From the NCBI GenBank assembly GCA_946481625.1, contig CAMLOZ010000036.1, positions 1 through 11,961 of the forward strand: 11,961 nucleotides of DNA, read 5' to 3'. The notes below the pieces were generated by a model that searched no databases, was not told the origin of the DNA, and worked only from the letters and a program-made list of their open reading frames with translations. This DNA is from an uncultured Haloferula sp. GTDB lineage: Bacteria > Verrucomicrobiota > Verrucomicrobiae > Verrucomicrobiales > Akkermansiaceae. Made by a program: the position numbers and the translations under genes. Positions 7,188 through 11,961 of the stretch are shown here, piece by piece. Numbering within the stretch: the stretch's first letter is position 1; each line of letters begins with the position of its first letter.

Positions 7188-8654
7188 TCAAGGTTCCACG
7201 CGTTTGGACATTTGAGCCCCGTAATCGCGAAGGTGCCTTTCAAGCGTCTCGGACATCGCGGCCGCCTTCTCCGGGTGGGAGTTGGTCAGATTGGTCGATT
7301 CGGCCAGGTCGGAAGCGAGGTCGTAGAGTTCGGTGGAGTTATCCGCGTGGTTGCGGATGAACTTCCAGGTTCCTTCGTGGAGGATCGAGAAGTGGTCGTT
7401 GTTGTGGCCGTGGGGGTAATGGGTCACAAGCCATTGCGGACGATGGTATGTGGTTTCACCCTTCAGGTAGGGGCGCAGGTCATGGCCGTCGAAGGTGGGG
7501 ATGTCCTTTGCTCCTGCCATGCCGAGCAGGGTGGGAAAGAGGTCGGCGAGGGCAACGAGGTCGTCCGTGCGCGAGCCGGGTTTCACGGGCAGCGAGGACT
7601 GGAGAGAGTTCCCCGGAGAAGGCTTGGCCCATGCGGCGATCATGGGAACGCGGACGCCTCCCTCGTAACGCATGGCCTTCTTGCCGCGTAGCGGGGCGTT
7701 GCCGGAGACGATGGGTTTGTCGTTGTTGTTCGGGATCGGAGCATCGCCCCCGTTGTCGGAGAGGAAGACCACGAAGGTGTCTTCCGCGATGCCCAGTTCG
7801 GCGAGCTTCGCGAGGATGTCGCCGAGCGAGCGGTCCATGCCTTCGATGAGGCTGGCATAGGCGCGCTGGGCGGGAGGAAGGTCGGAGTAATTCGCGGCAA
7901 AGCGGGGATCCTTCTGGAAGGGAGAATGGACGGCGTAGTGGGCCATGTAGGCGAAGAAGGGTTTGTTGCCCTTCGTCGCGTCCCCGATGGCGGCACAGAA
8001 TTCCTGCGTCAAGACGTCCGTCAGGAAGGCATCCTCGCCATGCCATTTCTCCAGGCCGGTGACGTGGTTCGCGCCTTTGCCGAAGTGGTCCTTGGCGAAG
8101 TAGGAGGCGGGATGGCCGATCTCGTTGCCCGCGATATTCACGTCGAAGCCGATGGATTTCGGATCTTGGGCGAAGGCACCCTGGCTGCCGAAGTGGGCCT
8201 TGCCGCAGTGGATGCTATGGTAGCCGGCCTCGCGCAGGAGCGAGGGCAAAGGCCTCTCGGTGGCGGCCATGCCGGTACGGAGCCACCCGTCCGGCGAGCG
8301 GAGATGGGGCACGTCGTGGTCGCTATTCTCGGCGCCGGTCGGGCTGGTCCAGTTCGTGACGTGGTGGCGGGCGGCGTTCTTGCCGGTCATCAAGGTGACG
8401 CGCGAGGGTGTGCAGACCGGGTGGGCGTAGGCACGGGTGAAGATCATGCCGCGTGCGGCGAGCGCTTCCATGTTCGGCGTGCGGTAGCGGCGGTTGAGGT
8501 CGCTGGTCACGGGCTCGCCGACGGCGTTGCGGGCGAAGGGAAGCGAGGTGTCCTGCCAGCCCATGTCATCGACGAGGAAGACGAGGAGATTGGGGCGGTC
8601 GGCCGCCAATGTGGGCCTGGCGAGAAGCAGGAGGATCGGGAGAAATGTCTTCAT
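7188..8654 (-). CDS. Secreted Cys-type sulfatase (arylsulfatase family S1)
   Basis: This minus-strand gene runs from ATG 8654 down to TGA 7190-7188 and encodes 488 residues. A signal peptide covers about residues 1-18 (MKTFLPILLLLARPTLA). The mature protein opens with the metal-binding 'LLVFLVDDMGW' (D29, D30). The sulfatase signature C81-T-P-S-R85 follows, then 'LMTGK'. C81 is the residue converted to formylglycine by the FGE maturase, which is not encoded in this window. Other expected active-site elements are K152/H154 ('GKAHFG'), H243 ('AHYAVHSPF'), D300-N301 ('SDNGGD') and a Lys in 'LRGKKAMRYEGG'. It should hydrolyse sulfate esters outside the cytoplasm, probably on polysaccharides, but the subfamily and substrate cannot be assigned by eye. 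The frame extends past ATG 8654, but the signal peptide fixes the start. No clear Shine-Dalgarno precedes it. It diverges from the DUF1800 gene. Confidence 0.92.
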   Translation of the reverse strand: MKTFLPILLLLARPTLAADRPNLLVFLVDDMGWQDTSLPFARNAVGEPVTSDLNRRYRTPNMEALAARGMIFTRAYAHPVCTPSRVTLMTGKNAARHHVTNWTSPTGAENSDHDVPHLRSPDGWLRTGMAATERPLPSLLREAGYHSIHCGKAHFGSQGAFAQDPKSIGFDVNIAGNEIGHPASYFAKDHFGKGANHVTGLEKWHGEDAFLTDVLTQEFCAAIGDATKGNKPFFAYMAHYAVHSPFQKDPRFAANYSDLPPAQRAYASLIEGMDRSLGDILAKLAELGIAEDTFVVFLSDNGGDAPIPNNNDKPIVSGNAPLRGKKAMRYEGGVRVPMIAAWAKPSPGNSLQSSLPVKPGSRTDDLVALADLFPTLLGMAGAKDIPTFDGHDLRPYLKGETTYHRPQWLVTHYPHGHNNDHFSILHEGTWKFIRNHADNSTELYDLASDLAESTNLTNSHPEKAAAMSETLERHLRDYGAQMSKRVEP

Positions 8655-8775
8655 TCTGAGGGCATTCGCCGTCGGGCGGTTGCTTCGGCAAGGAGATTTC
8701 GCCTTTCCACAAACAACTTTCGCAACCCGGCGGGCGGGCGGAGGTTTCTTTAATCGCAACCGCACTCTTCCTGCC
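8655..8775. promoter_or_regulatory. Divergent intergenic region between sulfatase and DUF1800 genes
   Basis: These 121 bases separate two divergent starts and must hold promoters for both if neither is read from further away. A TTTAAT at 8749-8754 could be a -10 element for the rightward gene, but I see no matching -35 at 17 bases. GGAGG-like sequence near 8740-8744 is over 30 bases from ATG 8776, too far to act as its ribosome binding site. No convincing operator palindrome is visible. Confidence 0.4.
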
Positions 8776-10314
8776 ATGCTCCCGGCCGCACCTGACGAAT
8801 GGACGATCTTCGAAGCCGCGCACTTGCTCCGCCGCGCGGGCTTCGGCGGATCACCGGATGAAATCAAGGTCTTCCATTCGCTCGGCCGGAAGCAGGCCGT
8901 CGATGCACTGCTGGCGCCGGAGGAACCGCTGAACGCCTTTCCGTTGCCGGCGTGGGCGGACCGCGGCTCGGCATCGGCCGAGGCGCGCGAGCGGGCGATG
9001 GAGGTTCGCGAGATGCGCGAGGAGACGCGGGAAATGACGCCCGAGCAGGCGGATCGCACCCGCCGCCAATTCAACCAGCAGCGGCAGCGCGAGGCGCGCG
9101 CCCGCTCTCTCGAGGCGCAGGACTGGTGGTTCAAGCGGATGCTGAAGACCAAGGCGCCGCTGCGCGAGAAGATGGTGCTCTTCTGGCACGACCATTTCGC
9201 GACCTCCTTCCAGAAGGTGAAGCAGCCGGTGTTGCTAATGCAGCAGAACGAACTTTTCCGCCAACATGCGACCGGTTCGTTCAAGGAACTGACGCATGCG
9301 ATCGTGAAGGATCCGGCGATGATGCTCTACCTCGACACGCAGAATTCGAAGAAGGGCAAGCCGAACGAGAACTTCGCCCGCGAGGTGATGGAGCTCTTCA
9401 CCCTGGGCGAGGGCCATTACAGCGAGCAGGATATCAAGGAAGCGGCGCGGGCTTTCACCGGATACCAGATCAACCGCCTGACCGGCGCGGTGGTCCACAA
9501 CAAGCGGCAATCCGACACCGGCGAGAAGACGATCTTCGGGCGCAAGGGGCGCTACGACGGCGACGGGGTGGTGGATCTCATCTTCGAACAGAGCGCCGCG
9601 TCCCGCTTGATCCCGCAGAAGCTGTGGGAGTACTTCGTCGCGGAAAATCCGCCGAAGGACGGTGCGGAAGCGCTCGCGAAGTCGTTCCGCGACGCGGACT
9701 TCAAGGTCGAGCCGCTACTGCGGGAGATCTTCCTTTCGAAGGCCTTTTACTCGGAGAAGGTGATCCGGGACCAGATCAAGTGCCCGATCCAGTATCTGGT
9801 GCAGATGTTCAAGGAGCTGGAGCTTTCCGGCGCGCCGAACGCGTACCTGCTGAATGCCCAGCAGCAGCTCGGCCAGGTGCTCTTCATGCCGCCGAACGTG
9901 GCGGGCTGGGATTGGGGCAAGGCCTGGATCAACACCAACACGCTCCTTTCACGCTACAACGTGGCCGGTTTCATCACGAAGGGGTCGCAGGAGTCCGAAC
10001 CGCCCGATGGCGATGACGGGATGATGGAGATGGAGGACCGGCGGCAGGCGCGGATCGGCAATGCGATGAAGCGCGCCGAACGTGCCTGGGCAGGCCCCGA
10101 TTACGACAAGATCGCTCCGCGGCCTCTGCGGGAGGATCCCGAGAAGCTCATCGATTCGCTGGTGTTCCGTTTCTTCCAATCCCCGCTGGGCCCGAAGGAA
10201 CGCGAGACCTTCGTCGAATACGCGCGCTCGAAGAAGGGCGTGGTCTTTACCAACAAGGAAACCGGTGAGCTGTGCCACCTGATGCTGAGCACGCCGCAGT
10301 ACCAGCTCGCTTGA
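8776..10314 (+). CDS. DUF1800 family protein
   Basis: The product is 512 residues from ATG 8776. Family hallmarks are present in order: N-terminal 'AAHLLRRAGFGGSPDEI', then 'FWHDHFATSFQKV', then 'NENFAREVMELFTLGEGHY' followed by 'AARAFTGYQI', and near the C-terminus 'MPPNVAGWDWGKAWIN' with 'NTLLSRYN'. A strongly charged Arg/Glu-rich helical stretch at about residues 70-115 (REMREETREM and QRQREARARS) may be coiled-coil. No signal peptide is visible at this start. The in-frame extension upstream runs into the sulfatase start region and is rejected. DUF1800 has no established activity. In Planctomycetota, Verrucomicrobiota and many Proteobacteria it is typically encoded next to a DUF1501 protein, as here (58 bases downstream), which implies a joint function. 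There is no obvious Shine-Dalgarno before the start. Confidence 0.9.
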   Translation: MLPAAPDEWTIFEAAHLLRRAGFGGSPDEIKVFHSLGRKQAVDALLAPEEPLNAFPLPAWADRGSASAEARERAMEVREMREETREMTPEQADRTRRQFNQQRQREARARSLEAQDWWFKRMLKTKAPLREKMVLFWHDHFATSFQKVKQPVLLMQQNELFRQHATGSFKELTHAIVKDPAMMLYLDTQNSKKGKPNENFAREVMELFTLGEGHYSEQDIKEAARAFTGYQINRLTGAVVHNKRQSDTGEKTIFGRKGRYDGDGVVDLIFEQSAASRLIPQKLWEYFVAENPPKDGAEALAKSFRDADFKVEPLLREIFLSKAFYSEKVIRDQIKCPIQYLVQMFKELELSGAPNAYLLNAQQQLGQVLFMPPNVAGWDWGKAWINTNTLLSRYNVAGFITKGSQESEPPDGDDGMMEMEDRRQARIGNAMKRAERAWAGPDYDKIAPRPLREDPEKLIDSLVFRFFQSPLGPKERETFVEYARSKKGVVFTNKETGELCHLMLSTPQYQLA

Positions 10315-10320
10315 GGCTCG

Positions 10321-10352
10321 TTGGAAGTTCCAAGATTTAAGTTCCAAGATTC
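10321..10352 (+). repeat. 14-base tandem repeat with overlapping inverted repeat in the DUF1800-DUF1501 gap
   Basis: Two adjacent 14-base units, AAGTTCCAAGATTT (10325-10338) and AAGTTCCAAGATTC (10339-10352), differ only at the last base. TTGGAA (10321-10326) and TTCCAA (10328-10333) also form a perfect inverted repeat around a single G. The block is AT-richer than its surroundings and sits 20 bases before the DUF1501 start. It could be a dispersed intergenic repeat or a regulator-binding site; the sequence alone does not decide. Confidence 0.6.
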
Positions 10353-10372
10353 AAAGAAAGGCAGATCCTCCG

Positions 10373-11677
10373 ATGAAAACGAGACGTGAATTCCTCCGCT
10401 CCACGGTGCTGGGCGCTTCGGCGACCTGGACGGTGCCGATGTTCGTCGAGCGCACCTTCGCCGACCTCCACATGGGCGCGCGCGACCTGGCGACGCAGCC
10501 GGTGACGGGCAAGGATGGTACGGTCCTGGTCGTACTTCAGCTCGCGGGCGGCAACGACGGCTTGAACACGCTGGTGCCTTTCACCGACGACGCCTATCAC
10601 AAGGCACGGCCGCGTCTGGCGAAGAAAGAGAAGGAGATCATCACCCTCAGCGATCACGTCGGACTGAACGCCTCGATGCCCTACCTCGGCAGCCTCTTCA
10701 AGGAAGGCAACCTGGGCGTGGTGCAGGGCGTGGGCTATCCGAACCCGAACCGCTCGCACTTCGTCTCGACCTCGATCTGGGAAACGGCGGATATTGCGAA
10801 CCGCTCGAGCACCGGATGGATCGGCCGCTACTTCGACAACGCCTGCTCCGGAGCCGATCCGACGGTGGGGATCAGCCTGAACAAGACCCAGCCCGAGTCC
10901 TTCGGCGCGCTCAAGAACCCGGGCGTCTGCCTGAGTTCGCCCGAGCTCTACCGCTGGATCCACGGCGGCGGCGAGAAGGCGCAGGCCGAGGAGTTCTTCG
11001 CGTCGCTCAATTCTCCCGAGGATGACGATTCTCCTGCCGATGGCGCTTCCATCGACATGCCGGCGGGCGGCAAGGTGGGCGGTATCGAGGGCGAGGGGAA
11101 CCTCGCGTTTCTCGAACGCGTGGCGATGGACGCGCGGGTGAGCTCGGCGAAGATCCTGGAGCTCGCGGCGAAGCACAAGACGAAGGTTGCCTACGAAGGC
11201 ACGCCGATTGCCCGCAGCCTGAACATGGTTTCGCGGCTGATCGCGGGGGGGATGCCGACGCGCGTTTACTATGTCAGCCATGGCGGCTTCGATACCCATA
11301 ATCAGCAGGTCAATTCCCATGACCGCTTGCTTGGGCAGCTCGACCGCGCGCTGAAATCGTTCTTCGCCGACTTGAAAGCACAGGGTAATGCGGAGCGCGT
11401 GGTGTTGATGACCTTTTCGGAGTTCGGCCGTCGCGTTTCGGAGAACGCGAGCGCGGGCACCGACCACGGCAGGGCCTCCTGCCTCTTCGTCGCGGGCGAG
11501 CGCGTGAAGGGCGGGCTCTACGGGAAGTATCCGAGCCTGACCGATCTCGATCAGGGCGATCTCAAGCACACGGTGGATTTTCGCGGGGTGTATGCCTCGG
11601 TGCTTCAGGGTTGGCTGAAAACTTCCGCGAAGCCGATTCTCAAGGGCGACTTCCCGACGATGCCGATCATCGGCTAG
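10373..11677 (+). CDS. DUF1501 family protein, Tat-exported
   Basis: The product is 434 residues. It begins MKTRREFLRSTVLGASA, a twin-arginine signal of the RRxFL type, so folded export is expected. Family features are 'VLVVLQLAGGNDGLNTLVPF' (about residues 50-70), 'GNLGVVQGVGYPNPNRSHF', 'YVSHGGFDTHNQQ' and 'MTFSEFGRRVSENASAGTDHG', then 'GGLYGKYPSL'. DUF1501 proteins belong to the alkaline phosphatase/sulfatase-like superfold, and their His/Asp-rich motifs suggest metal binding, but no reaction is established. An acidic, Gly/Pro-rich insert at about residues 213-245 (SPEDDDSPADG onward) looks like a disordered surface loop. ATG 10373 is preceded by a modest GAAAGG at 10356-10361. The partner gene DUF1800 ends 58 bases upstream, and the two probably form one transcriptional unit. 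Confidence 0.92.
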   Translation: MKTRREFLRSTVLGASATWTVPMFVERTFADLHMGARDLATQPVTGKDGTVLVVLQLAGGNDGLNTLVPFTDDAYHKARPRLAKKEKEIITLSDHVGLNASMPYLGSLFKEGNLGVVQGVGYPNPNRSHFVSTSIWETADIANRSSTGWIGRYFDNACSGADPTVGISLNKTQPESFGALKNPGVCLSSPELYRWIHGGGEKAQAEEFFASLNSPEDDDSPADGASIDMPAGGKVGGIEGEGNLAFLERVAMDARVSSAKILELAAKHKTKVAYEGTPIARSLNMVSRLIAGGMPTRVYYVSHGGFDTHNQQVNSHDRLLGQLDRALKSFFADLKAQGNAERVVLMTFSEFGRRVSENASAGTDHGRASCLFVAGERVKGGLYGKYPSLTDLDQGDLKHTVDFRGVYASVLQGWLKTSAKPILKGDFPTMPIIG

Positions 11678-11705
11678 CCGGTTCGACCCCTACTCGAAAT
11701 GGGGA

Positions 11706-11726
11706 GCTTTGCGTTGCAAGCAAAGC
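11706..11726. other. Perfect hairpin after the DUF1501 gene
   Basis: GCTTTGC (11706-11712) and GCAAAGC (11720-11726) form a perfect 7-base stem with a 7-base loop. It lies 28 bases after the DUF1501 stop and 26 bases before the next ATG. GC-rich sequence follows instead of a T run, so it is not a classical intrinsic terminator. It may be a factor-assisted terminator, an mRNA-stabilising structure or an operator for the downstream gene. Confidence 0.4.
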
Positions 11727-11752
11727 GCGCGGCCTGGTGTATTCATCGGGCC

Positions 11753-11961
11753 ATGAAACCCGTTCTTTCCTCCGTCTTTGCTGGTGCCTTTACCCTCCTC
11801 GGTGCCGGCGCGGCAGAGCCCGTCACCGCCGCAAAGGAGGGCTCGCAGATGGTCGTGCGCTCCGGGGACCGCGAGATCCTTCGTTACCAAGCCGAGCCCG
11901 GGGACTTCCCCCGGAAGGACATCAAGGAGATCTTCCGCCGCGGTGGCTACATCCAGTCGAT
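11753..11961 (+). CDS. Secreted DUF6807 (PmoA-like) family protein, 5' part
   Basis: Only the first 69 complete codons are in the window. A signal peptide covers about residues 1-21 (MKPVLSSVFAGAFTLLGAGA, then AEP). The segment 'REILRYQAEP' followed by 'IFRRGGYIQSI' matches the N-terminal pattern of DUF6807 proteins, some annotated as PmoA-like, in which an 'RxGYIHPLxSPSG' type strand follows a short 'ILxY' strand. These are common secreted proteins in Planctomycetota and Verrucomicrobiota, often near glycoside-degradation and sulfatase genes. No enzymatic role is established, and the 'methane oxygenase' label is misleading. The start has no clear Shine-Dalgarno ('TCGGGCC' before ATG). The assignment rests on a short stretch and should be treated as probable. 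Confidence 0.65.
   Translation, partial: MKPVLSSVFAGAFTLLGAGAAEPVTAAKEGSQMVVRSGDREILRYQAEPGDFPRKDIKEIFRRGGYIQS

Noticed and set aside
7926..8753. 275-codon + strand frame opposite the sulfatase
   Set aside because: The sulfatase on the other strand carries the full active-site set; this frame is its shadow.
8494..8775. Upstream extension of the DUF1800 frame
   Set aside because: It would overlap the divergent sulfatase start and signal peptide region and adds no family-like sequence; ATG 8776 gives the usual N-terminus.
8952..10016. 354-codon + strand frame inside the DUF1800 gene
   Set aside because: It is an alternative frame of a gene with clear family motifs; the product is Gly/Arg/Ala-rich with no domain.
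10321..10352. CRISPR array
   Set aside because: There are only two directly adjacent 14-base units with no spacers and no cas genes nearby.
10337..11569. 410-codon open frame on the minus strand
   Set aside because: It is antisense to the well-supported DUF1501 gene, has no recognisable motif, and shows the composition of a shadow frame.

Overview
This is a GC-rich, densely coded stretch of bacterial chromosome. The gene content points to the phylum Verrucomicrobiota (Verrucomicrobiae, Luteolibacter/Haloferula-like), with Planctomycetota as a weaker alternative. The reasons are: large secreted LamG/PQQ-dehydrogenase/cytochrome proteins with a bacterial TSP3 calcium loop and a C-terminal 'WSLWD...FFR' domain; a Cys-type sulfatase; an adjacent DUF1800-DUF1501 pair; and the start of a DUF6807 (PmoA-like) protein. 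This assignment is inferred from protein families, because no marker gene is present.

Left part (1-4845, + strand): the 3' end of one gene and one complete gene encode tandem paralogues. The complete protein (1211 aa) has a signal peptide, a LamG domain, an Ig-like domain, a GSDH/HHIP-type PQQ sugar dehydrogenase propeller, a cytochrome-like module with two CxxCH motifs that resembles the HNE_0200 (TIGR03806) family, a TSP3-type Ca loop and a C-terminal domain. The truncated gene shows the same last three parts. They look like exported, self-contained dehydrogenase-plus-electron-relay proteins.

Middle (4859-7184, + strand): three closely spaced housekeeping-type genes. These are a small DUF167/YggU protein, a SprT-like zinc metalloprotease-fold protein with a zinc ribbon, and a CPBP (CAAX/Abi) membrane protease with an unusually large soluble insert. 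Strong Shine-Dalgarno sequences fix the starts of the last two.

Right part (7188-11961): a secreted sulfatase on the minus strand converges on the CPBP gene with a 3-base gap. It diverges from a DUF1800 gene across a 121-base intergenic region. DUF1800 is followed by a Tat-exported DUF1501 protein, with a short tandem repeat between them. After a 75-base gap holding a perfect hairpin comes the beginning of a DUF6807-type secreted protein, cut by the window end. The sulfatase, DUF1501 and DUF6807 genes suggest breakdown of sulfated or complex polysaccharides, and the PQQ/cytochrome proteins suggest periplasmic sugar or alcohol oxidation. The window gives no direct evidence of the substrates.

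I saw no tRNA, rRNA, CRISPR array, insertion sequence or integrase. Intergenic gaps are all under about 125 bases. The most interesting items are the tandem multidomain dehydrogenase-cytochrome paralogues, their coupled junction with a three-codon mini-ORF, and the intergenic repeat between DUF1800 and DUF1501. I did not find convincing evidence of a wholly new defence or mobile system.
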